Positions 8,675 through 20,019 of a stretch of DNA of 64,000 nucleotides are shown here, one piece after another. Source of the stretch: Hyphomicrobiales bacterium (GTDB taxonomy: Bacteria; Pseudomonadota; Alphaproteobacteria; Rhizobiales; Rhizobiaceae); assembly GCA_900473745.1 (NCBI GenBank), contig UCMW01000015.1, forward strand, positions 114,464-178,463, given 5' to 3'. The notes under the pieces were generated by a model that did not search any database, was not told the DNA's origin, and saw nothing but the letters and a program-made list of their open reading frames with translations. A program made the translations under genes and the position numbers. Numbering within the stretch: the stretch's first letter is position 1; every line of letters starts with the position of its first letter.

Positions 8675-9270
8675 ATTGACGAGAAGGTGGCCGCTACTCT
8701 GGCCAGGAACGCCTTGCGCTTCTTCTCTGTCGCACGATCCATGTCGTGGATCTCGAACATGCGGAAGTCCACGCCCTTGGCGCAAAAGGCCGCGACCCCA
8801 CGCTTCAATATCCGCTTCACCGGATTTCCCATATACAAATGGACCACCCACCAGGGAGAACCGGTCGAAGTGACGACCCAGAAGGTTCGGACATGGGTCA
8901 TCAGGGGTACGATCCGTCCGCCCGCCTTGTCGTGCTCGAAGGCGACGCCGGGCACGAAAATGCGGTCGATGAAACCCTTCATGATCGCCGGCAGATTGAA
9001 CCACCATTGCGGAAAGACGAGCACGAGGCCGTCAGCCGCCTTCAGCCGGGCGACTATGGCCGAGACCTCTGTCGGCCGGTAGCCCGGTTCCATATAGGCG
9101 GAACGTTCCGCGGCCGAAAGGCGCGGGTCGAAATCCTCGGCATAGAGATCGAGAAGGTCTACCAGATGGCCCTTCGCTTCCAGCGCCCCGACCACGGTTT
9201 TTGCCGCAGATGCCGCAAAGCTCCCCGGCAGCGGATGGGCGAGCACGACGAGGAAGCGTCGGGCGGCCAT
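8671..9270 (-). CDS. NAD(P)H-dependent oxidoreductase (flavodoxin-like quinone reductase)
   Basis: 199-residue flavoprotein of the NQO/MdaB/KefF group. The FMN/FAD-binding VVLAHPLPGSF loop opens the protein, followed by FPQWWFNLPAIMKGFIDRIF, the family hallmark. It likely carries out two-electron reduction of quinones. Its start codon shares one base with the xseA stop (TGATG), so translation is coupled to xseA, an unexpected operon partner. Confidence 0.9.
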   Translation of the reverse strand: MAARRFLVVLAHPLPGSFAASAAKTVVGALEAKGHLVDLLDLYAEDFDPRLSAAERSAYMEPGYRPTEVSAIVARLKAADGLVLVFPQWWFNLPAIMKGFIDRIFVPGVAFEHDKAGGRIVPLMTHVRTFWVVTSTGSPWWVVHLYMGNPVKRILKRGVAAFCAKGVDFRMFEIHDMDRATEKKRKAFLARVAATFSSI

Positions 9271-10880
9271 CAGAAGAGGCTGCCCTGCCCTGCCGGCGGC
9301 TCACTCTTGCGCACCGGCTTGGAGACGCTGGCTGCCCGCGCCGGCTGCGGAGCAGAGGGTTCCGGCGGCGAGACATCCTCTCCGGCCATAGCTGCCACGC
9401 GGCCATCGGCGAACTCGATCGCGATCGCCTGGCCATGCGACAGTCCATCCGCACGTGAGACGGGCCTGTCGTTCTCGTCGCGGATCACGGCATAGCCGCG
9501 GGCAAGCACGTTCTTGTAGGACAGGGACTGCAGCACACGATCCTGCGAGACCAAAGCCTGCCGGGCGCGACGCAAATCGTTCATCACGGCGCTGTCGGCG
9601 CGGCGACCGAAACTTTCCAGCCGGTCCCTCGAGCGCTCCGTCATAGCCTTCAGCCGCCCCGGCACAGCGGTGAGGGTGGCGTCGAAACGGCCCAGCCGCG
9701 CCTTGTTGCGCTCGATCAGCCGTTCGATGACACGTTCGGCACGTATGGCATTGTCCGACAATTTCTGCCGACGCTCCACCAAGCGGCGGGCCAGCATGTC
9801 GGTTGAGAGTTTGGCGGCCGCTCGCTCGAAGCTGCGGCGCTTGTTCATGGTGTTGAGTTCGAGACTGCGTCCGAGACCAGCGGCTGCCTCGTCGAAGCGA
9901 CGGCGCGGCAGGGCCAGCAACTGGTCGAGCGAAGGCAGCGCCCGAACCAGGCTGCGCAGGTTCTGACGGCGATTGTCCATCTGCCGGTTCATCGAGCCGG
10001 AAAGGCGCGCCGAGAGCGCCGCCACCTGGGCTTCCAGATCGGCCTTCACAGGCACGGCCATTTCGGCAGCGCCGGTCGGCGTCGGCGCCCGCATGTCGGC
10101 GGCATAATCGATCAGTGTCCAGTCGGTCTCGTGGCCGACGGCGGAGATCAACGGAATGGTGCTGGCAGCCGCAGCACGCACCACCGCCTCGTCATTGAAG
10201 CTCCAGAGATCCTCAAGACTGCCGCCTCCGCGGGCCACGATCAGCACGTCCGGCCGCGGGATCGGCCCGCCAGGCTCCAGCGCGTTGAAGCCCTGGATGG
10301 CATTCGCCACCTCGTCGCCGGACCCCTCGCCCTGGACCTTTACAGGCCAGACAAGCACATGCACCGGGAAACGATCGGAAATCCGGTGCAGGATATCGCG
10401 GATGACGGCACCGGTCGGCGAGGTCACGACGCCGATGACCTTCGGCAGAAAGGGCAGAAGCTGCTTGCGCGCCGGGTCAAACAGGCCTTCGGCCGTGAAG
10501 CGGCGTTTGCGCTCCTCGATCAGCGCCATCAGCGCACCAGCGCCGGCCGGCTCCATCTGCTCGATGACGATCTGGTATTTCGACGAGCCGGGGAAGGTCG
10601 TGACCTTGCCGGTCGCGATCACTTCCATGCCCTCTTCCGGACGATATTTCAGCTTGGAAAAGGAGCCTTTCCAGATCACCGCATCGATGCGGGCCTTGTC
10701 GTCCTTCAGACTGAAATAGGCATGGCCCGAGGAATGCGGCCCGCGATAGCCGGAGATTTCGCCGCGCACACGAACATGATCGAAAGAGGTTTCGATGGTG
10801 CGCTTGATCGAGCCCGACAGTTCCGAAACGGAGAACTCGGTGAGGTTCGTCGGCGAATCGCTGTCGAAGAAATTGCTCAT
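9270..10880 (-). CDS. xseA: Exodeoxyribonuclease VII large subunit
   Basis: 536-residue large subunit of the ssDNA exonuclease that trims DNA to oligonucleotides. An N-terminal OB-fold (about residues 10-110), the catalytic core with [18 protein letters not shown] and [24 protein letters not shown], and a long coiled-coil region (about 280-440) follow in order. The last 60 residues are Pro/Ala-rich. The small subunit gene xseB is not in the window. The next gene on the strand overlaps its stop by one base. Confidence 0.97.
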   Translation of the reverse strand: MSNFFDSDSPTNLTEFSVSELSGSIKRTIETSFDHVRVRGEISGYRGPHSSGHAYFSLKDDKARIDAVIWKGSFSKLKYRPEEGMEVIATGKVTTFPGSSKYQIVIEQMEPAGAGALMALIEERKRRFTAEGLFDPARKQLLPFLPKVIGVVTSPTGAVIRDILHRISDRFPVHVLVWPVKVQGEGSGDEVANAIQGFNALEPGGPIPRPDVLIVARGGGSLEDLWSFNDEAVVRAAAASTIPLISAVGHETDWTLIDYAADMRAPTPTGAAEMAVPVKADLEAQVAALSARLSGSMNRQMDNRRQNLRSLVRALPSLDQLLALPRRRFDEAAAGLGRSLELNTMNKRRSFERAAAKLSTDMLARRLVERRQKLSDNAIRAERVIERLIERNKARLGRFDATLTAVPGRLKAMTERSRDRLESFGRRADSAVMNDLRRARQALVSQDRVLQSLSYKNVLARGYAVIRDENDRPVSRADGLSHGQAIAIEFADGRVAAMAGEDVSPPEPSAPQPARAASVSKPVRKSEPPAGQGSLF

Positions 10881-10946
10881 GCCTCTTCCCTAGCGGAAAA
10901 TGCCACTGAGATCAGCCCGCCAGCGCTTTCGATCCAGCGCTTTCCC

Positions 10947-12782
10947 TCAAGGGAGTTCGATGCGGTAGATCTGCAGTCCGGAGGGGCCATCGATGGGGAC
11001 CGGGCGGAGATAGCCGGGCGCTTTTCCGGCCAGCAGTCCCGCATAAAGACCATCCGCCTTCATCGCGGCAATCGTCCGGGTCTGGGCGAAGGTTGGGCAG
11101 AATACGAGATAGTCTACGCCGGCCCCTCGCAGGAAAGCGGCAGCCTCGTCGGGCTTGGCAAGACCGACATGGATTTCGGTCAGCATGCCGCCCTGGTTGC
11201 GATGATAGGGTCCGGAGAGCGCCCGATGGGCAGTGAAGCGCAGGATTTCAGGGCCGAAATCGGATGCCGCCACAACCGAACCTTCCGGCAGGGCGGCGAG
11301 TGCTGCAAAACCTGCCGGCGCATCGCAGGCCGGACCGCCCTCCGCCGAGGTTGCGGTGGGTCCGCCTCCCAATGTCTTCATGCGATTGGTGACCCCGGCC
11401 GTGCCTTCGACAGCCAGAACCCCGAACAGGGCCCAGGCGGCCGGCACCGAGAGGAAAGCCGCAAGCGCGAAGAGCAGACCCGTACCCAGCTGATCGGGTT
11501 CCTCGCGCGCCTTGCGGCGAAGCTCGCCGATGAGCAGTGCGAGCGGCGGAATGGCGAGCAGGTTGGCGAAGATCGCACCCCGCACCTGAACCAGCGCAAT
11601 GGCGAAGCAGATCCCGATGAGGGCCAGGGTGACCGCGTGCGCGCGTGCCCGATCGCCGTTGATGATCCGGAAGAGGCAGATGCAGATGGCAAGGAAGCCG
11701 ACTGCATAGAAGCCGCCGAACGCCGAGGGTTCCTTCGCAAGCTGCGCGAGCGCCGACTGTGCCTCGACCACGCCGGACAGCCAGAGCGTCTGAAGAAGGG
11801 GATCGAGCTCGCTGAGCGGATTCTGCAGACATTGTGGCGCGATCGTCACCGCGCCGAGGGCGACCAGCAGACCCGTCAGACAGATCGCCCCGATGCGCAG
11901 ACGCATATCCTGCATGCGCGGCAACTGCGTCGCGACGAAGAGGCAAGCCGCGCCGATGCCGACCACGGCATAGAAGCCGACCGAGAGGCTGTCGCAGGTG
12001 ACGGCGGCATATTGCGCCGGCGGGACCGTTGCGAAGAAAAATGCAGACAGGCTGATCAAGAGGGTGAGCGAGAAGGCGCGCGCCGCCCTTGCATAAGTCG
12101 CACCTTCCACCGCCCAGAGAATGCCAACCGTGGCGCATGTCACGGCGACGAAGGGTGTCGTCTCGGCACCGATCGCAATCGCGAGCGCCGCCGCGAGCCC
12201 GGCCAGTGCATGGCCCACCACACCGCGGGCAGGATCGAGCAGGCCGGCAGCGATGGTGGCCACGAGCACGAGTTGAACATTGTGGTGATCGATGGCGCCC
12301 GGCAGAAAGCGGTTGCTGGTGACGACGAAGACCGATGTCAGCAGCATTGCCACATGCATGGTGACATCGTCGCCCATCCGACGCGCGGCGCTGGCAACGG
12401 CCGCCATCAGGGGCAGGATCAACAGAAGGGGCCAGACAAGCAGAGCAAGAGCCTCGGCCTGCTCCATCGGCACGATCTGGGCGAAGAAGCGGATCAGGAG
12501 CGCGATGGGCAAGTCGATCAGGCGCGACCAGTGCATCAGCGTGCCGCCGTCGAGACCGAGCCGGTATTGCGTCAGGTCGAACCAGGACTGGCCGGCCAGC
12601 AGATCCCGCACCTGGATCAGACGCATGACATCGTCGTTGTCGGTGCCGACATAGTCATTCATCGTGGGAAGGTTGAGGGCCATCAGCACCGCCATGGTGA
12701 CAAGGCCGTAGACGAGAACCCAGAGGACGAACGGACGCGGGCGGGAGATCTGAGACGCGCCCGGCTGGGTGATGTCGGCCAT
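10947..12782 (-). CDS. Polytopic GT-C-like membrane protein (putative glycosyltransferase)
   Basis: 611 residues with about ten to twelve hydrophobic helices up to about residue 420 and a soluble C-terminal part of about 190 residues. The first large loop carries an acidic cluster TDNDDVMRL (about 47-54) and a later loop has IDHHNVQ (164-170). Acidic DxD-type and DHH motifs in these places recall lipid-linked sugar transferases of the STT3/GT-C superfamily. It faces away from a GtrB-like and a GtrA-like gene, so it could supply the transferase of a Gtr-type system. The function is inferred. Confidence 0.6.
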   Translation of the reverse strand: MADITQPGASQISRPRPFVLWVLVYGLVTMAVLMALNLPTMNDYVGTDNDDVMRLIQVRDLLAGQSWFDLTQYRLGLDGGTLMHWSRLIDLPIALLIRFFAQIVPMEQAEALALLVWPLLLILPLMAAVASAARRMGDDVTMHVAMLLTSVFVVTSNRFLPGAIDHHNVQLVLVATIAAGLLDPARGVVGHALAGLAAALAIAIGAETTPFVAVTCATVGILWAVEGATYARAARAFSLTLLISLSAFFFATVPPAQYAAVTCDSLSVGFYAVVGIGAACLFVATQLPRMQDMRLRIGAICLTGLLVALGAVTIAPQCLQNPLSELDPLLQTLWLSGVVEAQSALAQLAKEPSAFGGFYAVGFLAICICLFRIINGDRARAHAVTLALIGICFAIALVQVRGAIFANLLAIPPLALLIGELRRKAREEPDQLGTGLLFALAAFLSVPAAWALFGVLAVEGTAGVTNRMKTLGGGPTATSAEGGPACDAPAGFAALAALPEGSVVAASDFGPEILRFTAHRALSGPYHRNQGGMLTEIHVGLAKPDEAAAFLRGAGVDYLVFCPTFAQTRTIAAMKADGLYAGLLAGKAPGYLRPVPIDGPSGLQIYRIELP

Positions 12783-12952
12783 GCTTCGTCAAACCTCCAG
12801 ATCACTCGGGACCGATCCCTCAGGGGGATGGGCCGGGAGACCATATTTCAAAGACTGATCCTGGCCGAAACCTAGCCTTAACCTTCTCAAGAAATAGTAA
12901 AGTCAGGGGCGGCTCGGAGGCTGCCTGTCCTCCAGCATCCAGCAGGTCCGCC

Positions 12953-13990
12953 ATGAGCCGTGAGGCCACCTCCCACCTCGACATCGCCGTTCTCCTGCCC
13001 TGCTACAACGAGGCGGCGACCATCGGCGAGGTCGTCAGCGATTTTCGCGCAGCGCTGCCCGAAGCACGCATCTATGTCTACGACAACAACTCGACCGACG
13101 GCACGGCGCTGAAAGCCATGCTGGCCGGGGCGACCGCCGTGCGCGAGAGGCGCCAGGGCAAGGGCCATGTGGTGCGCCGCATGTTTTGCGACATCGATGC
13201 CGACATCTACATCATGGCCGACGGCGATGGGACCTATGGTCCTGCAGACGCCGAGGAACTGATCCGTACGCTGATCACCGAGCGCGCCGACATGGTGGTC
13301 GGCACGCGGCGCGGCGTGCATGACGATGCCGGCCGCAATGGCCATGCCTTCGGCAACCGGTTGTTCAACCAGCTTTACCGTCTGCTGTTCGGTAATGACT
13401 TCACCGACATTTTGTCCGGCTACCGCGCGTTCTCGCGCCGCTATGTGAAGAGCTTCCCGGCCGTCTCGGGCGGCTTCGAGATCGAGACGGAGATGTCCGT
13501 GCATGCCTCACGGCTGAAGCTTCCGGTCTGCGAAATCGAACTCGACTACGGCCGCCGGCCGGAGGGTTCGCATTCGAAGCTCTCGACTTTCAAGGATGGT
13601 TTCAAGATCCTCTGGATGTTCGCGATGCTGATGAAGGAAACGCGGCCCTTCGCCTTCTTCGGCCTGATCGCGGCCTGCCTGATGGGCATCAGCCTCGGCT
13701 TCATGGCGCCCGTGCTCTACGAGTTCTTCACCACCGGTCTCGTCTCGCGCATGCCGACCTGGATTGCCGCCATGGCGCTGATGATGATGTCCTTCCTGTC
13801 GTTCACGGCAGCGCTCATCCTCGATTCCGTCGCCCGCTCTCGCGCCGAACAACTCAGGATCCACTATCTGACGCTTCCAGCCCTCAACACGGGGAAGGTC
13901 CAGGTTGAGCCCGTATCAGCGGACGAGAAGCCGAAGCGTGAGCGTTCGCCCAAGACTGCGGCCAAGGGCAGCTCGTCCCGCGCGGCATGA
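12953..13990 (+). CDS. GtrB-like family 2 glycosyltransferase
   Basis: 345 residues. An N-terminal GT-A domain shows LPCYNEAATIGEVV, DNNSTDGT and the metal-binding ADGDGTYGP, as in dolichyl/undecaprenyl-phosphate sugar synthases. Two C-terminal membrane helices (about 225-255 and 265-290) and a basic tail follow. It likely loads a sugar onto undecaprenyl phosphate at the cytoplasmic face. The stop overlaps the GtrA-like start by four bases (ATGA), so the two are coupled. Confidence 0.88.
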   Translation: MSREATSHLDIAVLLPCYNEAATIGEVVSDFRAALPEARIYVYDNNSTDGTALKAMLAGATAVRERRQGKGHVVRRMFCDIDADIYIMADGDGTYGPADAEELIRTLITERADMVVGTRRGVHDDAGRNGHAFGNRLFNQLYRLLFGNDFTDILSGYRAFSRRYVKSFPAVSGGFEIETEMSVHASRLKLPVCEIELDYGRRPEGSHSKLSTFKDGFKILWMFAMLMKETRPFAFFGLIAACLMGISLGFMAPVLYEFFTTGLVSRMPTWIAAMALMMMSFLSFTAALILDSVARSRAEQLRIHYLTLPALNTGKVQVEPVSADEKPKRERSPKTAAKGSSSRAA

Positions 13991-14361
13991 AGAAGTTCCT
14001 GCGCTTCGTGATCGTCGGCGCCACCGGCTTCCTTGTCGATGCCGGCGTGCTCTGGCTGTTCCTGACCTTCACCCCGATCGGGCCGCTCGCCGCTCGGATC
14101 GTCGCCATTGCCCTGGCGATGACCGTGACCTGGCTGCTTAACCGCCATTTCACCTTCGGCGCCTCGAAGCGTTCGATGGTCAGTGAAGGCTTTCGCTACG
14201 GTTTCATCGGGGTCGTGACGTCGCTGATCAATTACGGGGTCTATGCCCTGCTCCTGATCGGCGCGCCGCTGCTCAGCCCCTATGCCGCGCTGGTCTTTGC
14301 GTCCATCGCGGCCATGCTATTCAGCTTCTTCGGCTACTCGCGCTACGTCTTTCGCCGCTAA
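13987..14361 (+). CDS. GtrA-family membrane protein (putative lipid-linked sugar flippase)
   Basis: 124 residues with four predicted membrane helices, the fixed layout of the GtrA family, and the characteristic WLLNRHFTFG segment after helix 2. GtrA proteins are thought to flip undecaprenyl-phosphate-linked sugars to the periplasm. It is translationally coupled to the GtrB-like transferase, which supports a joint role. Confidence 0.9.
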   Translation: MKKFLRFVIVGATGFLVDAGVLWLFLTFTPIGPLAARIVAIALAMTVTWLLNRHFTFGASKRSMVSEGFRYGFIGVVTSLINYGVYALLLIGAPLLSPYAALVFASIAAMLFSFFGYSRYVFRR

Positions 14362-14376
14362 GGGGTGAGAAGCGGC

Positions 14377-15363
14377 TTACACCGCTTCCCAGCCGTCCTT
14401 GTCCGCTGCGCGATAGATCGCGTCGATCAGCTTCTGGTTCGCCTTCGAGCTTTCCAGCGTGACGACCTCGCCCTTGGTGCCGGCGACGGCCCGGGCAAAG
14501 GCTTCGGCTTCCAGCTTGTACTGGCGGCTGTCGGGGAAGCGGAAGATCTGCGAGACGTTATGACCGCGATTGGTGAGCTCGACTTCCTCGGCACCCCAGC
14601 GATCGGCATTGAACGGCGACTTGACCTCGATGAAACCGTCCGTGCCATGGAAGACCATCAGCTGGCGATTGGCCATCTGGGTCGAGACGTAGAAGTTCAA
14701 TTCGAAATCAGCGAAGTCCGCCTTCACGCTCGCATAGATATCCGTGCCGAAGTCCGGGTCGCGCTCGATGGTCGACTGCACGCGGACGGGCTCCTTGCCG
14801 GTGACGAAGCGAGTAGTGATCGTCGGATAGACACCGATATCGGGAAGAGCGCCGCCGCCGAGTTCCTGAATGTTGCGCATGTTGCCCGGGTCGCGGTTGA
14901 AATAGGTGAACGAGCCCTGGACCATCTTCAAAGTGCCGATGGCACCTTCAGCGAGCAGTTCGCGGACCTTCAGCCACACGGGTGCGTAAGTGACCATATA
15001 GGCTTCGGTGATCAGCACATTGTTGCGCTCGCGTGCCGCGATGATCTCGTCGATCTCTTCAGCCTTCAGCGCGATCGGCTTTTCGCAGAGCACATGCTTA
15101 CCGGCATCGGCCGCCTTTATCGCCCATTCGACATGCTGCGAGGTCGGCAGCGGAATGTAGACGGCGTCGATAACGTCGGAGGTCAGCATTTCCTCGTAGG
15201 AGCCGAAGGCATGGGGAACAGAGAAACGGTCGGCCATCTCGCGGGCCCGGGCCAGATCGCGGCTGGCAACCGCCGTCACCACGGCGTTTTCGGCATCCTG
15301 GATCGCGGGCACCACAAGCTCACGACCGATCTTGGCCGTCGACAGAATTCCAAAACGCAGCAT
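14377..15363 (-). CDS. Gfo/Idh/MocA-family oxidoreductase
   Basis: 328-residue NAD(P)-dependent sugar or polyol dehydrogenase-like protein. A Rossmann domain opens with [14 protein letters not shown], and the family motif [11 protein letters not shown] (with the EKP Lys) lies near residue 94. A C-terminal alpha/beta domain follows. GGGAGG 6-7 bases upstream supports the ATG at 15363. The substrate is unknown. It stands alone, convergent with the Gtr-like pair. Confidence 0.9.
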   Translation of the reverse strand: MLRFGILSTAKIGRELVVPAIQDAENAVVTAVASRDLARAREMADRFSVPHAFGSYEEMLTSDVIDAVYIPLPTSQHVEWAIKAADAGKHVLCEKPIALKAEEIDEIIAARERNNVLITEAYMVTYAPVWLKVRELLAEGAIGTLKMVQGSFTYFNRDPGNMRNIQELGGGALPDIGVYPTITTRFVTGKEPVRVQSTIERDPDFGTDIYASVKADFADFELNFYVSTQMANRQLMVFHGTDGFIEVKSPFNADRWGAEEVELTNRGHNVSQIFRFPDSRQYKLEAEAFARAVAGTKGEVVTLESSKANQKLIDAIYRAADKDGWEAV

Positions 15364-15631
15364 CTCTATTCCTCCCTGAAAATCTCGGGGCGGACCTTAG
15401 GCGAAGCCCAGGCGGGGCGCAACGCCGTTCGGTACCTCTCTGGTCGCATAAGGTCGGCTCGATCAATACGATTCCGACACTGGAAAGCCGCAATGCAAGA
15501 CCCATATCGAGGCCATGCGCGGCGATAGGACAAGCCCGCTTCAGAATCCATCAATGCTTTTCAATGGTGCCGCCGACTTACGCTTGATAGCGTCGCCCTC
15601 ATTGTTCCCTCCCATCTATCCGAGGCTTCCC

Positions 15632-16582
15632 ATGCAGAAACGTGCTCTCGGCCGCACCGGCCTATCGATCGCCCCCGTCGTGCTCGGCGGCAATGTCTTC
15701 GGCTGGACCGCCGACGAGAAGACGTCGTTCGAGGTTCTCGACCGCTTCTTCGACGCCGGCTTCAATACCATCGACACGGCCGACATGTATTCGCTCTGGG
15801 CGGATGGAAATGTCGGCGGGGAAAGCGAGACGATCATCGGAAACTGGCTGAAGCGCGGTGGCGTCAAGCGCGAAGATGCTGTCATCGTCACCAAGGTCGG
15901 CGCCGACCTCGGGGGCAAGCGCCGGGGCCTCAGCGCCCGCCGCATCGCGGAGGCGGTCGAGGATTCGCTGCGCCGTCTGCAGACCGACTATATCGACCTC
16001 TACCTCGCCCATTGGCCGGATGCGGAAACGGATGACGAGGAGAGCCTTGCCGCCTTCGCCAAGTTGAAGGACGAGGGCAAGGTGCGCGCGATCGGCTGCT
16101 CCAACCTCGATGCCGAACAGCTTCAGGCGACCCTCGACGCAGCAAGCAAGGCTGGCGTCGGGCGCTACGATGTCATCCAGCCGGAGTACAATCTCTATAC
16201 CCGCGCGAAGTTCGAAAACGATCTCGCTGACCTCTGCCAGCGTGAAGAGATCGGGGTCATCACCTATTACGCCTTGGCCTCCGGCTTCCTCACCGGCAAG
16301 TATCGCAGTGCGGCCGATACCGAAGGCAAGGCACGCGGCGAGGACATGGAGCCCTATCTCAATACGCGTGGCTTCCATATTCTCGGAGCCCTCGACCAGG
16401 TGGCTGCCGAAACCGGCACCAGCCCTGCTACCGTCGCCATCGCCTGGGTTGCGGCACAGCCGGGCATCACCGCACCAATCGCGTCCGCCACCAGCCTCAG
16501 CCAGCTCGACAGCCTGATTGCCGCCGGTAGGCTTGAACTGACCAGGGCGCAGATCGAAGCCCTCAATGCGGCCAGCGCATGA
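15632..16582 (+). CDS. Aldo/keto reductase
   Basis: 316-residue TIM-barrel NADPH-dependent reductase. The barrel shows the catalytic tetrad regions DTADMYS (Asp and Tyr), VIVTKVG (Lys) and LYLAHWPD (His), with IGCSNLDAEQL and a C-terminal cofactor region. The start at 15632 gives the canonical N-terminus MQKRALGRTGLSIAPV. Its TGA overlaps the next ATG (ATGA), so it forms an operon with an acetyltransferase. Confidence 0.92.
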   Translation: MQKRALGRTGLSIAPVVLGGNVFGWTADEKTSFEVLDRFFDAGFNTIDTADMYSLWADGNVGGESETIIGNWLKRGGVKREDAVIVTKVGADLGGKRRGLSARRIAEAVEDSLRRLQTDYIDLYLAHWPDAETDDEESLAAFAKLKDEGKVRAIGCSNLDAEQLQATLDAASKAGVGRYDVIQPEYNLYTRAKFENDLADLCQREEIGVITYYALASGFLTGKYRSAADTEGKARGEDMEPYLNTRGFHILGALDQVAAETGTSPATVAIAWVAAQPGITAPIASATSLSQLDSLIAAGRLELTRAQIEALNAASA

Positions 16583-17031
16583 GCCACCCTCTCGTCATTC
16601 GGGACGCCACGGCGGCTGATGAAGCCGCCTGGCGGGGCCTCTGGAATCAATACCTCGCCTTCTACAAGGTGGACCTCGCCGAGGATGTCACGGCCCATAC
16701 CTGGGCGCGCATTCTCGATCCGTCGTCGCGAGTCGCCATGCGCGTGGCGGAGATGGACGGCACTTTGGCCGGTTTTGCCATCCACCATTTCCACGATTCA
16801 ACCTGGGTAAAAACGCCGGATTGTTACCTGGAGGACCTGTTCCTCGACGCGACCTATCGCGGCCAAGGCATTGGCCGAGCGCTGATCGACGATCTGATCG
16901 CGATCACGAAGGCCAAGGGCTGGTCGCGGCTCTACTGGCATACCGACCGGGACAATGCCACGGCGCGCAAGCTTTATGATACTTACGCGCCGGAAGACGG
17001 CCATGTGCGCTACCGGCTGAAGCTCGGCTGA
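16579..17031 (+). CDS. GNAT-family N-acetyltransferase
   Basis: 150-residue acetyl-CoA-dependent transferase. The core beta-bulge and the acetyl-CoA loop YRGQGIGRALIDDLI (about residues 93-107) are intact, followed by YWHTDRDNATARKLYD, typical of the family. The substrate is unknown. It overlaps the aldo/keto reductase by four bases and is probably co-translated with it. Confidence 0.9.
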   Translation: MSHPLVIRDATAADEAAWRGLWNQYLAFYKVDLAEDVTAHTWARILDPSSRVAMRVAEMDGTLAGFAIHHFHDSTWVKTPDCYLEDLFLDATYRGQGIGRALIDDLIAITKAKGWSRLYWHTDRDNATARKLYDTYAPEDGHVRYRLKLG

Positions 17032-17037
17032 TAGCTG

Positions 17038-17928
17038 TCAGCCCCGCCAGCGGAAGTAATCGATGAAGGCTCGAAGTGCCGGCCGCATCTGGCGGCGGCT
17101 GGAATAGTAGAGCGAGAAGCCATCGAAGGGTGGACACCAGTCGTCGAGAACGCGGATCAGGCGTCCCTCGCGGATATCGGTCTCGACGCCGGTGTCGAAC
17201 AGATAGGCGACGCCCGCGCCATCGATAGCGGCCTGTCGCATCAGGCCCTGATCGGAGAGGATCAACGGTCCCCGGACACTGATCGACAGCGCTCGGCCAT
17301 CCTTCTCGAACTCCCAGCGATAGATCGTGCCGCTCTGGAACCGCCTTCGGACGCAGGCGTGTTCGGTGACGTCGCGCGGCTCGCGGGGCACGGGATGCCT
17401 TGCGAAATACTCCGGCGAACCGACGACGGAACCACGCCAGGGGCCGCTCATTCTGACAGCGATCATGTCTGCATCGAGATGTTCGCCGAGCCGCAGGCCC
17501 GCGTCATAGCCCTTCTCGACGATATCCTCGAAGCGGTCGTCGGTCACGATTTCCAGTTCGATCTCGGGATAAGCGGCGGCAAAGGCGCCGAGCCGCGGGG
17601 CGATCAGGCTTTGCGCCGCCAGCATTGGCATGGTGATGCGGAGCGTGCCGGCAGGGCGGCCGGTGCTGTCGGACAGGGCCTCGATGGCAGAAGCGATATC
17701 GGCCAGCGCCGGCTGCAGGGTTTCGAGAAGCTGGCGACCTTCCGCCGTCGGCGCGGCACTCCGCGTCGTGCGCGCCATCAGGCGAAGGTTCAGGCTCTCC
17801 TCCAGGGACGAGATCGCATGGCTGACGGCGGAAGGCGCGATGCCGAGTTCGGCAGCCGCCTTGCGGAAGCTGCCGTGATGGGCGACGGTGGCGAGGACTG
17901 CGAGTTGCGAAAGCTGAGACCGGTTCAT
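17038..17928 (-). CDS. LysR-family transcriptional regulator
   Basis: 296 residues. An N-terminal winged helix-turn-helix (about 5-62, with HHGSFRKAAAELGIAPSAVSHAI) is followed by a periplasmic-binding-like co-inducer domain. It diverges from an aldo/keto reductase gene, the usual LysR arrangement. An inverted repeat with T-N11-A spacing covers its start codon and the gap, so autoregulation and control of the reductase are likely. Confidence 0.92.
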   Translation of the reverse strand: MNRSQLSQLAVLATVAHHGSFRKAAAELGIAPSAVSHAISSLEESLNLRLMARTTRSAAPTAEGRQLLETLQPALADIASAIEALSDSTGRPAGTLRITMPMLAAQSLIAPRLGAFAAAYPEIELEIVTDDRFEDIVEKGYDAGLRLGEHLDADMIAVRMSGPWRGSVVGSPEYFARHPVPREPRDVTEHACVRRRFQSGTIYRWEFEKDGRALSISVRGPLILSDQGLMRQAAIDGAGVAYLFDTGVETDIREGRLIRVLDDWCPPFDGFSLYYSSRRQMRPALRAFIDYFRWRG

Positions 17929-17948
17929 TGTTCGAAATGATAGAACAA
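17928..17948. promoter_or_regulatory. LysR-type box TTGTTC-N9-GAACAA
   Basis: Perfect 6-bp inverted repeat with a 9-base centre, containing the T-N11-A pattern of LysR operators. It begins at the first base of the LysR start codon and extends into the divergent intergenic region. Confidence 0.6.
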
Positions 17949-17994
17949 GGTGATCGGCATTGCATGGATTTTCTGAAGAGAGCGCGTGCTCTAG

Positions 17995-19044
<1,050 letters not shown>

Positions 19045-19051
19045 ATTAGCT

Positions 19052-19912
19052 TCAAGCAAAGCGCCGGCTTGCCGCCACGCAGAGCACGACGAGCAGGGCT
19101 GTCGCCAGCATGGGAAGGCTCACCTTTTCATGCAGCAGCCCTGCGGCCAGCACGAAGCCGAGAAATGGCTGCAGCAGCTGCAACTGGCCTACCGAGGCGA
19201 TGCCGCCCAAGGCCAGCCCGCGATACCAGAAGATGAAGCCGATCATCATGCTGAACAGCGAGACGTAAGCCAAAGCCAGCCAGCCGGATGTCGAGACAAG
19301 GCCAAGATCCTCCGGCAGGGTCCAGAAGGCGAGCGGCAGCATCACCGGCAGCGATAGTATCAGCGCCCAGCTGATCACCTGCCAGCCACCCAGCCGACGC
19401 GACAGGCGCGCGCCTTCGGCATAACCCAGACCACAGGCAAGGACTGCTGCGATCATCAACCCGGCGCCCGCGACGGCCATGTCGGCGGTGGTCGACAGCG
19501 CAAAACCGGCAACCAGCGCCGCGCCCGTCACGGAGAACATCCAGAATATCGCAGAGGGACGCTCGCCGGCCCGCAGCACGCCGAAGAGAGCGGTGCAGAG
19601 CGGCAGCAGGCCGACGAAAACGATCGACTGGGCAGAGTTGATGCTTTGGAGCGCCAGCGCCGTCAACAGTGGAAAGCCGATGACGACACCGAGAGCTACG
19701 ACCGCCAGCGGCAACAGATCGCTGCGCAGGGGGCGCTTCTCCCGCATCGCGATCAGCAGGGCCGCGCCCAGAAGTGCGGCGATCACGGCGCGTGCCGAGG
19801 TCAGGAACAGCGGGGCAAAATCGGCGAGCCCCACCCGCGTTGCCGGCAGCGAGCCGCTGAAGATCAGCACGCCGATGAAACCGCTGGCCCAGGCTTTCCA
19901 AGACGTCGTCAT
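19052..19912 (-). CDS. EamA/DMT-family transporter
   Basis: 286 residues with ten hydrophobic helices in two repeats. The first helix includes FIGVLIFSGSLPATRVGL and the second repeat ends with LQLLQPFLGFVLA, both typical of EamA exporters. GGGAG precedes the ATG at 19912. It diverges from a MocR-type regulator, which probably controls it. The substrate may be an amino acid or a pyridoxal-linked metabolite, but this is inferred only from the regulator type. Confidence 0.87.
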   Translation of the reverse strand: MTTSWKAWASGFIGVLIFSGSLPATRVGLADFAPLFLTSARAVIAALLGAALLIAMREKRPLRSDLLPLAVVALGVVIGFPLLTALALQSINSAQSIVFVGLLPLCTALFGVLRAGERPSAIFWMFSVTGAALVAGFALSTTADMAVAGAGLMIAAVLACGLGYAEGARLSRRLGGWQVISWALILSLPVMLPLAFWTLPEDLGLVSTSGWLALAYVSLFSMMIGFIFWYRGLALGGIASVGQLQLLQPFLGFVLAAGLLHEKVSLPMLATALLVVLCVAASRRFA

Positions 19913-20019
19913 TCTCGTCTCCCTTTTTCTGCCCTCCGCTATGGCAGGGAGGGGCTGGCGCATCCAGAGACGGAGCGATACAATCCGGCCAAACTGCATT
20001 GATGACAAAGGCCATACAG

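Noticed and set aside
10131..12875. Very long open frame on the plus strand (914 codons)
   Set aside because: It is antisense to xseA and the 611-residue membrane protein gene, has an Arg/Gln/Asp-rich composition without any family motif, and both minus-strand genes have clear motifs and starts.
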